From an uncultured Gemella sp. (GTDB lineage Bacteria; Bacillota; Bacilli; Staphylococcales; Gemellaceae), in the NCBI RefSeq assembly GCF_900766305.1, contig NZ_CAAFUZ010000041.1:1-50424 (forward strand): DNA of 50,424 bases. The letters are read 5' to 3'. A program made the translations under genes and the position numbers. Positions 1-8,151 of this stretch are shown here, one piece after another. Below the pieces are notes generated by a model. It worked only from the letters and a program-made list of their open reading frames with translations. It did not search any database and was not told where the DNA came from. Numbering within the stretch: the first letter of the stretch is position 1; every line of letters begins with the position of its first letter.

Positions 1-116
1 CCCCCCGCACAGTTTATTAGATATCTAAAAAGCTTTTATAAAGCGATTTTAGATATCAATAAACCACTGCGTCTATGAGTTATCATATACACTTTGTTAA
101 AATTTAGGACTTTTGG
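1..116. repeat. Dispersed repeat, module A, copy 1 (truncated by window start)
   Basis: This stretch recurs almost exactly, in inverted orientation, at 26454-26570. It contains a large imperfect palindrome at 13-63 built around two GATATC boxes, with one bulged base. The leading run of six C corresponds to the run of six G that joins module A to module B in the 26.5 kb copy, so module B probably lies just outside the window. It codes for nothing recognisable and lies downstream of dapB. It may be a MITE-like or REP-like intergenic element. Confidence 0.85.
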
Positions 117-209
117 CGCAGCCCCGTGTATATTGATATTTTTATAAACTGAGTGGCGATGATTCAATTAAACTCCTATACAGAGTCTCTTGAATCCCTC
201 CTGACTTTA
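117..209. other. Short gap between repeat and dapB, with a weak stem
   Basis: An imperfect stem at 161-196 (arms GATTCAA/TTGAATC with an inner ACTC/GAGT pairing) follows the end of dapB. It has no clear U-run on the minus strand, so it is only a weak terminator candidate. Nothing else is visible. Confidence 0.35.
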
Positions 210-953
210 TTATTTTATACCTAGTACATCTTTCATAGAATATAATCTAGGTTCTTCTACAGTGTTTAGCCATTGTGCAGCTGTAACAGATCCTTTTGCA
301 AACATTTTTTTACTTAGAGCTGTATGTTTAATCTCAATTACTTCATCTTCTCCAGCAAAAATCACTTCATGTTCACCTACTATAGTTCCACCACGAACCG
401 CATGAATTCCAATCTCTTTTTCTTGACGTTTCATATCTCCATGACGACCATAAACTCTAGTGTACTCTTCTACATCTTTGACCGCATCTACTAACATTTT
501 TGCAGTTCCACTAGGCGCATCAACTTTTTTATTGTGGTGTTTTTCAATAACTTCGATATCATATCCTAGTAACAATTCACTAGCTTTTTTTACTAATTCT
601 ACTAAAACATTTACTCCTAAACTATAATTCCCTGCATAAACTACCCCTACTTGTGTAGCTAGTTCATCGATTAATTCTAATTCTTCTTGAGTGTGACCAG
701 TCGTAGCAATTACAACTTTTGTTCCAGTACGTTTTGCATACTCTACTAGTTCTTCTGTACCTGCGTGATGCGAAAAATCAATAATCACATCAGCAATTTT
801 TTCTAAGCCTTCATATGAAGTATAAGTAGGAAATTTCTCCTCTAGCAATTCACGACCTACACCTGCAACTATTTCTAAATCAGTACTGTCTTGAATATAG
901 TTTTTTAGAACTTGCCCCATAGTTCCATTATAACCACTTAATAAAACTCTCAT
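210..953 (-). CDS. dapB: 4-hydroxy-tetrahydrodipicolinate reductase DapB
   Basis: This enzyme reduces the DapA product with NAD(P)H in the cytoplasmic diaminopimelate/lysine pathway, which feeds peptidoglycan. The 247-residue length is normal. The N-terminal dinucleotide loop GYNGTMG (residues 7-13) and the family signature with H139, H140, K143 and DAPSGTA (145-151) are intact. It is the last gene of lysA-dapA-dapB, and its start lies 2 nt after dapA, so the two are probably translationally coupled. It should respond to lysine through the riboswitch upstream of lysA. The repeat element lies just beyond its 3' end. Confidence 0.97.
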   Translation of the reverse strand: MRVLLSGYNGTMGQVLKNYIQDSTDLEIVAGVGRELLEEKFPTYTSYEGLEKIADVIIDFSHHAGTEELVEYAKRTGTKVVIATTGHTQEELELIDELATQVGVVYAGNYSLGVNVLVELVKKASELLLGYDIEVIEKHHNKKVDAPSGTAKMLVDAVKDVEEYTRVYGRHGDMKRQEKEIGIHAVRGGTIVGEHEVIFAGEDEVIEIKHTALSKKMFAKGSVTAAQWLNTVEEPRLYSMKDVLGIK

Positions 954-955
954 TT

Positions 956-1846
956 TTACTCTCCTTGTAATGAATTAAGTCTTGCGATCTCTTGCTCTAA
1001 TCTTGTCGCTAATGTTGGTTCAACATGAGTCATTGGTAGACGATAGTGACAAGCTGATTTTCCGATTAATTCTACACATTTTTTAACTGGCATTGGGTTT
1101 GGCTCAGCAAATAACATGTGAATGAAGTCTAAATATTTAAGTTGAAGTCCGAAAGCTTTATCTACTTGTCTTTCTAAAGCATATTTACACATTAAGTGTG
1201 TCGCTTTTGGATAAACGTTAGCTAAAACAGAAATTGTCCCTTTACCACCAGCTAAAATAATAGGTACGTTAATATCATCATTTCCAGAATAAATATCGAT
1301 ATTATCCCCTACTAAGTTTCTAACAGCTAAAGTATGAGCGATATCTCCTACAGCATCTTTGTATGCTACGATGTTTTTGTGTTGAGATAAGTGTAAAATA
1401 GTCTCTGGCGCCATAACTTGTCCAGTTCTTCCTGGTACGTTGTAAAGTACGATTGGTAAATCAACACTATTAGCGATTGCTTCGAAGTGTTCAATTAAAC
1501 CTTGTTGACTAGTTTTAATGTAGTATGGTGTTACTACTAATAATGCATCCGGTCCTAATTTTTCAATCTCTTGGCTTAATCTAATTGAGTGAGCTGTATC
1601 GTTAACCCCACTACCTGCAATAACTGGTACACGTCCTGCTACTCTATCAATCGCGAATTTAATTACCGCTACTTGCTCGTCATCAGGCATTGTTGAACTT
1701 TCACCTGTAGTTCCCGCTACGATAATCGCATCTGTTCCTTCACTAATTTGGAATTCGATTAACTCTCCAAATGTTTCATAATCTACACTTCCATCCTCGA
1801 AAAATGGTGTTACTATTGCTACTCCGCTTCCTGTATAAATTGTCAT
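956..1846 (-). CDS. dapA: 4-hydroxy-tetrahydrodipicolinate synthase DapA
   Basis: This enzyme condenses pyruvate with aspartate semialdehyde, the first committed step to DAP and lysine. At 296 residues it is a standard TIM-barrel aldolase of the NAL/DapA superfamily. Visible are the GTTGE motif (46-50), the catalytic tyrosine in YNVPGRTG (Y135) and the Schiff-base lysine in AYKD (K163). The ribosome site AAGGAG lies just upstream of the ATG. It is the middle gene of the lysine operon, 64 nt after lysA and 2 nt before dapB. Confidence 0.97.
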   Translation of the reverse strand: MTIYTGSGVAIVTPFFEDGSVDYETFGELIEFQISEGTDAIIVAGTTGESSTMPDDEQVAVIKFAIDRVAGRVPVIAGSGVNDTAHSIRLSQEIEKLGPDALLVVTPYYIKTSQQGLIEHFEAIANSVDLPIVLYNVPGRTGQVMAPETILHLSQHKNIVAYKDAVGDIAHTLAVRNLVGDNIDIYSGNDDINVPIILAGGKGTISVLANVYPKATHLMCKYALERQVDKAFGLQLKYLDFIHMLFAEPNPMPVKKCVELIGKSACHYRLPMTHVEPTLATRLEQEIARLNSLQGE

Positions 1847-1910
1847 AATATTTTTCTCCTTGTATCTATGTTTTTATATTTTTTTAATATTGTTTTTATA
1901 TTTTTATGTA

Positions 1911-3203
1911 TTAAATATCTTGTCTAATTAAATCTTCTAAAGTTTCACCTTTTACTACTAGGCGACTACTTCCATCTTTTACAAATACTACTGGTAGTTT
2001 CGGTAGTCTATTGTAGTTGCTACTCATACTGTAGTTATACGCTCCTGTCGATGATATTAATAGTAAATCACCTTGCTCAGCTTTAGGTAAATTCGCATCC
2101 ATTACTAACATGTCTCCAGACTCACAGCATTTACCAGCAACTGTATAAGTTGTATCTGCTTCTTCATTCATCTTGTTGGCTAACATAGCCTCATATTTTG
2201 CTTTATATAATGCATAGCGGGGATTATCTGCCATACCACCATCAACAAACACATATTCACGACCTGCAAAAGTCTTCTTAACCCCACCAACACTGTATAA
2301 TGTGCTACCAGCGTTACATGTTAAACTTCTACCAGGTTCAATAACTACCTTAGTTAAGTCTAATCCGAAATTATCACTTTCACGTTCAACTACTTCGATA
2401 TACTCTCTTAAAAATTCAGCAAGTTCAAAAGGTCTATCTTCTTCAGTGTAATAAACCCCGAAACCTCCTCCTAGGTTAAGAACACTTATAGTTAAACCTA
2501 ATCTTTCTTGAACTTTTTTCGTAAATTCCATTACTACTTTTACAGCTTCGAAAAATGAAGTTTTTTCAAAAATTTGTGATCCAATATGTGAATGGAATCC
2601 TACAAAATTAAGATTACTTTGGTTATTAATATCTGCGATTAAATCATAAATTGTGTCATCGTATACTGAGTAACCAAATTTTGAATCATCTTTTGCTGTT
2701 TTGATGTATTCATGAGTATGAGCATCGATACCTGTATTAATTCTTAATAATACATCTACAGTATTTCCACTCTCTCTTACGATTTCATTAATCATTTCGT
2801 ATTCATAGTCATTATCTATGACGATAGTTCCCACTCCAACTTCAAGAGCATATTGTAATTCCTCACGAGTTTTATTATTTCCATGGAAATAAGCCTTCTT
2901 CATATCATATCCAGCTTTATACGCTGTATGAATCTCACCAAGTGACACTACATCAACACCTAAGCCCTCTCTACTAGCAATTCTTAACACCTCTAAGCAG
3001 CTAAAAGCTTTTGATGCGAAAAGAACTTCTGTATTGAATTTCGAACTTTTGAAATTATTAATAAAAGTTCTACATTGGTTCACTAACATATTTTCATCAT
3101 AAACATAAAGTGGTGTACCATATTGAGCTTTTAACTCACTTACTCCAACTCCGGAAATATTCAGTTCACCATTTTCTACCGTCATACCATCAAATAATCT
3201 CAT
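1911..3203 (-). CDS. lysA: Diaminopimelate decarboxylase LysA
   Basis: This PLP enzyme converts meso-DAP to lysine. It is a fold-III (alanine-racemase-like) decarboxylase with the PLP lysine in FASKAF (K65 from the chosen start), the glycine-rich phosphate loop GGGFG and the CCESGD motif near the C-terminus. The open frame extends 15 bases upstream to a TTG, but that region contains the AAGGAG ribosome site, which is spaced correctly for the ATG at 3203. I therefore use the 430-residue form. It is the first gene of the operon, directly behind a lysine riboswitch terminator. Confidence 0.96.
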   Translation of the reverse strand: MRLFDGMTVENGELNISGVGVSELKAQYGTPLYVYDENMLVNQCRTFINNFKSSKFNTEVLFASKAFSCLEVLRIASREGLGVDVVSLGEIHTAYKAGYDMKKAYFHGNNKTREELQYALEVGVGTIVIDNDYEYEMINEIVRESGNTVDVLLRINTGIDAHTHEYIKTAKDDSKFGYSVYDDTIYDLIADINNQSNLNFVGFHSHIGSQIFEKTSFFEAVKVVMEFTKKVQERLGLTISVLNLGGGFGVYYTEEDRPFELAEFLREYIEVVERESDNFGLDLTKVVIEPGRSLTCNAGSTLYSVGGVKKTFAGREYVFVDGGMADNPRYALYKAKYEAMLANKMNEEADTTYTVAGKCCESGDMLVMDANLPKAEQGDLLLISSTGAYNYSMSSNYNRLPKLPVVFVKDGSSRLVVKGETLEDLIRQDI

Positions 3204-3225
3204 TACTTTCTCCTTCAAATAAGTT

Positions 3226-3435
3226 ATAAAAAATAGACTACAAGAACAAAAGGTTCTTGTAGTCTAGCTTATAATTCTATCCCATTCCTCTTGCCCTTAT
3301 TATAAAAAGCTCACCATGAAGAAAATGGGCATTTTCTAATGACAGTGTTATGCCTATTCGACATAACCCCAGTGAATTTAATCACTTCGGCGATGCTACC
3401 TTTTAAATTAGTCATCGCGGCCTCTTTTTATAATA
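3226..3435 (-). promoter_or_regulatory. Lysine riboswitch (L-box) with intrinsic terminator
   Basis: Read on the minus strand, the leader has the L-box landmarks in order: AGAGG near 3425, GCCGAAG, CACTGGGG, and an ACTGTCA following a hairpin. The P1 helix pairs about 12 bp between 3423-3434 and 3297-3309. A strong hairpin at 3234-3266 followed by a T-run (3226-3233) ends about 20 nt before lysA. Established logic for this class is premature termination when lysine is bound. It explains control of lysA-dapA-dapB. The aptamer is about 3297-3434. Confidence 0.93.
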
Positions 3436-3457
3436 CTTATCTATTTACGTTGTATAA

Positions 3458-3486
3458 ATAATATCATGATTTGAAATTATTGTCAA
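3458..3486 (-). promoter_or_regulatory. Promoter of the lysA-dapA-dapB operon
   Basis: On the minus strand, TTGACA (3481-3486) and TATTAT (3458-3463) are separated by 17 nt. The start of transcription falls just before the riboswitch P1 helix. Confidence 0.85.
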
Positions 3487-3550
3487 CAGTTTTCAGAAAA
3501 TTTTTATAATATTTTTCTTTTGAATCTAGTATATACACAATTAATAATAG

Positions 3551-3579
3551 TTGTAATTAACTTTTAAAACAAATATAAT
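3551..3579 (+). promoter_or_regulatory. Promoter of the thioredoxin-like gene
   Basis: TTGTAA (3551-3556) and TATAAT (3574-3579) are spaced by 17 nt, about 70 nt upstream of the start codon at 3648. Confidence 0.65.
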
Positions 3580-3647
3580 ATACACATATCAAGATGAGCC
3601 AATATACTAAACTGCTTATTACTAAAATAATAAAAGGAAGATAAGAT

Positions 3648-3971
3648 ATGATTGACTTTACAAAAAATGATGACTTAAATAAAATTATCAGTGACAATGC
3701 CATAGCTATTATTCAATATGGAACTGCCACATGTATGCCATGTCACTCTATAAAAAACAGAATTACTACGTGGCAAGAAGATCACAAAGACGTTGTAGCG
3801 TACTACATTTCATTAGAAGAAAATATGGAAATCGCTGCGCAACGTGGTATTCTTTCTTCACCTACTGTAGAAGTATATATCGAAGGAAGACTATCAATTC
3901 AAAAAAGTGGCTACTTCAGTCTAGACGAAATTCTAGAAAAGGTAAGCACTGTAAGTGAACAAATAAAATAA
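3648..3971 (+). CDS. Thioredoxin-like protein
   Basis: A 107-residue single-domain thioredoxin-fold protein. The redox motif is CMPC (C29, C32) in place of the usual WCGPC, preceded by the typical hydrophobic strand. The cis-proline is visible in the SSPTVEVYIEG stretch. It has no signal peptide, so it should act in the cytosol as a disulfide reductase or redox sensor; the partner is unknown. The ribosome site is AAGGAAG. It is monocistronic, divergent from the lysine operon and convergent with the HEPN/nuclease gene, with a hairpin terminator between them. Confidence 0.88.
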   Translation: MIDFTKNDDLNKIISDNAIAIIQYGTATCMPCHSIKNRITTWQEDHKDVVAYYISLEENMEIAAQRGILSSPTVEVYIEGRLSIQKSGYFSLDEILEKVSTVSEQIK

Positions 3972-3978
3972 AAAATAA

Positions 3979-4011
3979 GAGCGATTCAAAGTTATTATTT
4001 TTGAATTGCTC
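3979..4011. terminator. Terminator between convergent genes
   Basis: Twelve-base arms GAGCGATTCAAA and TTTGAATTGCTC with one mismatch surround a T-rich loop. It lies between the thioredoxin-like gene and the convergent nuclease gene and could serve both. Confidence 0.7.
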
Positions 4012-4021
4012 ATATTATTAA

Positions 4022-4918
4022 TTATTCATTTTTTGCCAATATATCTACAGGTTCTTCACCTAATAACAGTTTTACATCATTAATGTCAACAATTCTAAAG
4101 CCTTTGATCTTTGATTCCAATTGTCTTACTGACTTGGTCACCCTCGATGTATCAACGAGTAAAATTCTCTCAACTCCAGGTAAAGCTTTTTCTGCCCTCT
4201 TAAGGAATATTTCAACATGTTCAGGATGAAGATACGTATTTCCTCTATAAGATTTTATCTCAATAACATATTTCTTACCATCCTTTTCAAGACATAAATC
4301 AAAATCCCTACTTCTATTTTTCGGTTCTTGAACATCGTAACCAACTTTTCTAAATGCATATGCAAGTAATAATTCTTTCCCCATTGGTGAAGCTAATTTT
4401 TCTAAAGCTGCAAGTAATGGTTTTGGTTTAATCTTAATAATAGCTTTCCTCAATCCCTCAGGATCTTTTGAAGAGAGTTTCAGATTAAATCCAATTATAT
4501 AATCTTCTACTATAGCAAAATGTCCATGTGCTATAGAATTTCTAATCGTCGTTAATAAGGTATTTATCTTAGACAACGTGCTATACTTTGCAACTATGAT
4601 TTTCTGACAATTAGTACAAATTTCTCTCTCAAAAAATTCCCAATCTTCTTTACTTATAACTTCCTTTTGACCTATCCATCGCACATCACGACTTTCCTTC
4701 ATACCCATTTGGTCCATTATATAAGTAAATGAAAACTCATCATATATTCTATCAGAGATAAGCTCATTTTTAGTCGCTTGATATGAATCAATATTCGGAA
4801 TATACCAAAGCAAATTTTTTATTATCTTATCCATCTCTTCTGAAAGCTTAATTGGTCTCGGACTATGCTCAATTTTATAAGCTACCTCTTTTCTCTTTTT
4901 ACAACATCTCTTAGCCAT
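4022..4918 (-). CDS. HEPN-like / PD-(D/E)XK nuclease-like protein
   Basis: A 298-residue protein that I cannot name. Residues 120-134 contain RNSIAH (R126, N127, H131), the R-x4-H signature of HEPN domains, many of which are RNases in toxin and anti-phage proteins. A single CTNC pair is at 101-104. Residues about 180-260 look like a PD-(D/E)XK nuclease core: DFD (D207), then ExK (E220, K222), as in Mrr-type or Holliday-resolvase-like enzymes. A clear AGGAG precedes the ATG, and a TATAAT at 4957-4962 suggests its own promoter. The domain calls rest on motifs only. An inferred role is defence or nucleic-acid processing. Confidence 0.6.
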   Translation of the reverse strand: MAKRCCKKRKEVAYKIEHSPRPIKLSEEMDKIIKNLLWYIPNIDSYQATKNELISDRIYDEFSFTYIMDQMGMKESRDVRWIGQKEVISKEDWEFFEREICTNCQKIIVAKYSTLSKINTLLTTIRNSIAHGHFAIVEDYIIGFNLKLSSKDPEGLRKAIIKIKPKPLLAALEKLASPMGKELLLAYAFRKVGYDVQEPKNRSRDFDLCLEKDGKKYVIEIKSYRGNTYLHPEHVEIFLKRAEKALPGVERILLVDTSRVTKSVRQLESKIKGFRIVDINDVKLLLGEEPVDILAKNE

Positions 4919-4979
4919 ATCCTTCTCCTAATATGAAATCAATAAATATCAACCTTATTATAGCATAGATCATGTACAT

Positions 4980-5010
4980 AAAAAAAGACACGTATATATT
5001 ATATACGCGT
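4980..5010 (-). terminator. Terminator after the HEAT-repeat gene
   Basis: On the minus strand an ACGCGTATATA/TATATACGTGT hairpin is followed by a run of seven T. It separates the GIY-YIG/HEAT pair from the HEPN-nuclease gene. Confidence 0.75.
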
Positions 5011-5025
5011 AAAATACTATAAACC

Positions 5026-5661
5026 TTATTCCAAAATCTTTTTCTTCTCAACAAATTTACTAGATAATTTATACACTTGTTTGATTTCCTTGGTTTCTAA
5101 TTTCCATTTTTTTAATTCTTCACTTATCAGTTCTGGAAACTTTCTACTAATATCCCTTAATGCATTTCCTACTGATTTTCTTACATATTCACTAGTGTCT
5201 TCTTTTAATGCGACTAGTCTTTTTATTGCTTCTTGTGGATTTTCTCTAAAATATGGTCTACTAGTCCATATCCTTAATCCTTCTGTGACAGCCCTTCTTG
5301 TATTCGGATTATCAGAACTTAGCCATTCGTCAATTACAGGTATTACATTTTCACATCCTATATTTTTACAATATTCATCAAATGCTTTTGCTAATACCTC
5401 TTGTACTCTCCAATTATCGTCTTTTGACACTTCGTCTCTCATAAAGGTTAAAATATCACTATCACTTGATAAATATCCAAAAAGAAATACACCGTACATT
5501 CTAACTTGATATACTTTAGACTCATATGATAAGAAAGCCAACTTCTTAGTATAATCCCTATCATTATTTTTATAATCAGCTAAGGCTCTTTTCTCTTCCT
5601 CCTTAAATCCATTCTTTATTAAAGAAAATTCTTGTTCTAAGATTTTAATATATTCGTTCAT
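5026..5661 (-). CDS. HEAT-repeat protein, DNA alkylation repair (AlkD/AlkC-like) family
   Basis: A 211-residue all-helical protein with tandem HEAT-like units. The blocks NWRVQEVLAKAFDEYC, NTRRAVTEGLRIW and YVRKSVGNALRDIS are typical of the AlkD/AlkC DNA glycosylase fold, which removes alkylated bases. The protein may instead be a non-catalytic DNA-binding relative. Its ribosome site AGAGG abuts the stop codon of the upstream GIY-YIG gene (16-nt gap), so the two are a transcription and translation unit. It ends at its own terminator. Confidence 0.75.
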   Translation of the reverse strand: MNEYIKILEQEFSLIKNGFKEEEKRALADYKNNDRDYTKKLAFLSYESKVYQVRMYGVFLFGYLSSDSDILTFMRDEVSKDDNWRVQEVLAKAFDEYCKNIGCENVIPVIDEWLSSDNPNTRRAVTEGLRIWTSRPYFRENPQEAIKRLVALKEDTSEYVRKSVGNALRDISRKFPELISEELKKWKLETKEIKQVYKLSSKFVEKKKILE

Positions 5662-5677
5662 ACTTAGACATACCTCT

Positions 5678-6574
5678 TTAATTATCTTCTAATTCTTTTA
5701 AAGTCTGGCCATTTTTTGTTTTCCAATATTTCAATCCATCAGCATTGGTACCTAATATGAATGATGCCGCATTAGAAGCAGTTGTAAAAAATTGATTATT
5801 AATTAGAATTCCATCTTTGATTATTTCAGACTCTACTAACTCATCTCGTAATTTTTTTATTAACTTTGGAATATCTTTCAACTCTTCTACAGAAATCATA
5901 CTTCCTTTTAATACTACAAAGCCTTCATTAGTTTTTTTACATTTTGCGTTAATTTGAACATTAGTTTTTCTGTTTTTTCTACTTAAATACAGCTCTCTTT
6001 CATCATTTACTAAATCCTCTTCAAAAGATTCTTTATTTGGATTTGTAATAAATAACTTATGACCTAATACACCTATTATCATTTCACTATTTGAAAGAAC
6101 CTCAACTAGCTCAGATTCTTTTTCTTCTGTAACATTTCCTATATTTGGTTCGTTTTGATTTTTTAATATATATCTCTCAGCAAGCTTAATCTTTTCTACA
6201 AATTTATTTTCAAGATAATTTAGTTCAGTAGGTCCGAAAATATTAGTTTCCGTTGTTAAAACTATCACCTCATTAAAGAAATCCATTTTTCCATCCTTAT
6301 CATGTTCCAGTAATCTTGATAGCACAGCTTCACCATTTTTTCTATTTCCTGCTTGACCTACATAAACTATACTCTTATTCTCTTCAGTACTTTCTCCTAT
6401 AAGAAAATATATTCCACTATTTTTTAAATGTTGTCTTTGTTTAATCACGTCTGATGTTAATCTAGACCTAGGTATTTTATAAACCACACCTGTCCAATTA
6501 GATAGTGTACATTTAATAGAACTCGTTACATCACTTTCCATTAGAAATAAATTAATATTTTTTCCTTTTGGCAT
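5678..6574 (-). CDS. GIY-YIG nuclease-like protein with C-terminal DUF4357
   Basis: A 298-residue protein. The GIY (54-56) and YVG (71-73) motifs, an arginine in LSRLLEH (R87) and a downstream glutamate in TELNYLENKF fit a GIY-YIG nuclease domain. The last ~45 residues (TASNAASFILG, then KTKNGQTLKELE) match DUF4357, often found at the end of such proteins. The frame is open upstream to 6634, but GGAAAGGAG precedes the ATG at 6574, which I use. It forms a pair with the HEAT gene. The family is known mostly from accessory regions, and the function here is unknown. Confidence 0.8.
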   Translation of the reverse strand: MPKGKNINLFLMESDVTSSIKCTLSNWTGVVYKIPRSRLTSDVIKQRQHLKNSGIYFLIGESTEENKSIVYVGQAGNRKNGEAVLSRLLEHDKDGKMDFFNEVIVLTTETNIFGPTELNYLENKFVEKIKLAERYILKNQNEPNIGNVTEEKESELVEVLSNSEMIIGVLGHKLFITNPNKESFEEDLVNDERELYLSRKNRKTNVQINAKCKKTNEGFVVLKGSMISVEELKDIPKLIKKLRDELVESEIIKDGILINNQFFTTASNAASFILGTNADGLKYWKTKNGQTLKELEDN

Positions 6575-6606
6575 ATTCCAAACTCCTTTCCCTAAATATA
6601 TCTTTA

Positions 6607-6644
6607 TAAAAAAAGCATATAGAATGTTAGACACTCTATATGCT
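6607..6644 (-). terminator. Terminator of tig
   Basis: The ten-base arms AGCATATAGA/TCTATATGCT, followed on the minus strand by a T-run, lie 20 nt past the tig stop codon. Confidence 0.85.
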
Positions 6645-6663
6645 TAAGGATGATTTGCTAAAA

Positions 6664-7932
6664 TTAGTTGTTAGATTTTAAGAAATCAACAGTTTTTTGG
6701 ATTACTAACTCACCACGTAAGTCTTCAACGCTAATACGTTCTTTGATTCCTTCTTCAGTCATGTTGTACATAGTAGCAAGTTCTTTAACTTCAGCATCGA
6801 TGTCAGCATCTGTTACTTCAACTTTTTCTACTTCAGCGATTTCACCTAGTACGAATGAAGTTTTGATTTTGTTTTCTGCATCTGATTTCATTTCAGCTTT
6901 AAGATCAGCTTCACCTTTTCCAGTGAATTGTTCATATAAGTCGAATGATAATCCTTGACGAGATAAGTTTCCAGTGAATTGTTCGAACATAGAGTTAACT
7001 TCTTGTTCTACTAATTTTTCTGGTACAGAAACTTTTGCATTTTCTACAGCTGTAGAAATTACTTTATCAGAGTAAGATTTTTCTGCTAAGTTTTCTTTTT
7101 CTAATTTGATTTCTTCTTTTAATTTTTCTTTGTATTCAGCTACAGTTGAAGCTGCTTCTTTAGAAAATTCTTTAACGAATTCGTCAGTTAATTCTGGTAA
7201 AACTTTTTCTTTTACGTCGTGAACTGTAACTTCGAATCTAGCTGCTTTACCAGCAAGATCCGCTACTTGGTAGTTTTCTGGGAATGTTACGTTAACTTCT
7301 GTGTCAACTGGTGCAACTTTCCCTTCTAATTGATCTTCAAATCCAGGGATGAATGAACCTGAACCTAGTTCTAATTCGTAACCTTTAGCTTCTCCACCTT
7401 CAAAAGCTTCGTCTCCGATGAATCCTTTAAAGTCGATAACTACGATATCACCTTTTTTAGATTCTCCTTCTTTGATTTGCCATTCAGCTTGACGGCTTAA
7501 TAAGCTATCTAATCTTTCTTCTACATCAGCATCAGTTACTTCTACTGAATCTTTTTTAATTCCAAGGTTTTTGTATTCACCTAATTCAACGTTTGGTTTT
7601 ACAGTAACAACCGCTTCGAATTTAACACCTTCTTCTTTGTTAATTTCTTTAACATCGATATCAGGCATAGCTAATGGTGAAACTTCTAATTCGTCAATAG
7701 CTCTTGTGTAAGCTGTTGGTAATACGAAATCAATTGCATCTTGGTATAATGCTTCTTCACCATACATTTTGTTGAATACGGCTCTTGGTAATTTACCTTT
7801 TCTGAATCCAGGTGCGTTAACACGTTTAACAGCACGGTTGAATGCTTTGTCTAATCCTTTCGCAAATTCTTCTTTTGTTGCTGAAAAAGCGATAACTACT
7901 TTTCCATCTTCTTTATTTAAAATTTGTGACAT
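6664..7932 (-). CDS. tig: Trigger factor
   Basis: A ribosome-associated chaperone and peptidyl-prolyl isomerase that shields nascent chains at the exit tunnel. The 422-residue length is normal. The ribosome-docking signature GFRKGKLPR (residues ~42-50) lies in the N-terminal domain. The central FKBP-type domain begins near residue 150 (KKGDIVVIDFKGFIGDEAF), and the C-terminal helical cradle follows. The ribosome site GGAGG precedes the ATG. It is monocistronic, with a consensus promoter upstream and a terminator downstream. Confidence 0.97.
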   Translation of the reverse strand: MSQILNKEDGKVVIAFSATKEEFAKGLDKAFNRAVKRVNAPGFRKGKLPRAVFNKMYGEEALYQDAIDFVLPTAYTRAIDELEVSPLAMPDIDVKEINKEEGVKFEAVVTVKPNVELGEYKNLGIKKDSVEVTDADVEERLDSLLSRQAEWQIKEGESKKGDIVVIDFKGFIGDEAFEGGEAKGYELELGSGSFIPGFEDQLEGKVAPVDTEVNVTFPENYQVADLAGKAARFEVTVHDVKEKVLPELTDEFVKEFSKEAASTVAEYKEKLKEEIKLEKENLAEKSYSDKVISTAVENAKVSVPEKLVEQEVNSMFEQFTGNLSRQGLSFDLYEQFTGKGEADLKAEMKSDAENKIKTSFVLGEIAEVEKVEVTDADIDAEVKELATMYNMTEEGIKERISVEDLRGELVIQKTVDFLKSNN

Positions 7933-8005
7933 TTATTTTTCCTCCAAAAATACTTTTAAGTATCATCAAAAATGTTAGTATAAAAATACTAAAAACTCTT
8001 GATTA

Positions 8006-8034
8006 ATTATATAGTAAATAGCGTAAAAAGTCAA
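8006..8034 (-). promoter_or_regulatory. Promoter of tig
   Basis: On the minus strand, TTGACT (8029-8034) and TATAAT (8006-8011) are separated by 17 nt. They lie about 75 nt upstream of the tig start. Confidence 0.8.
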
Positions 8035-8151
8035 TCGTTACACATTTAAATTATTGTTTTTAAGGGAAAGTTAAATAGTTTTTTTAAAAATTTCACCCTG
8101 CTATAATTTAATACTAAATTACAAAAAAATTGTAATACTTCTATACTTTTT

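Noticed and set aside
3234..3266. The strong hairpin before lysA as an ordinary terminator of an upstream gene.
   Set aside because: No minus-strand gene precedes it; it follows the lysine aptamer and is the riboswitch expression platform.
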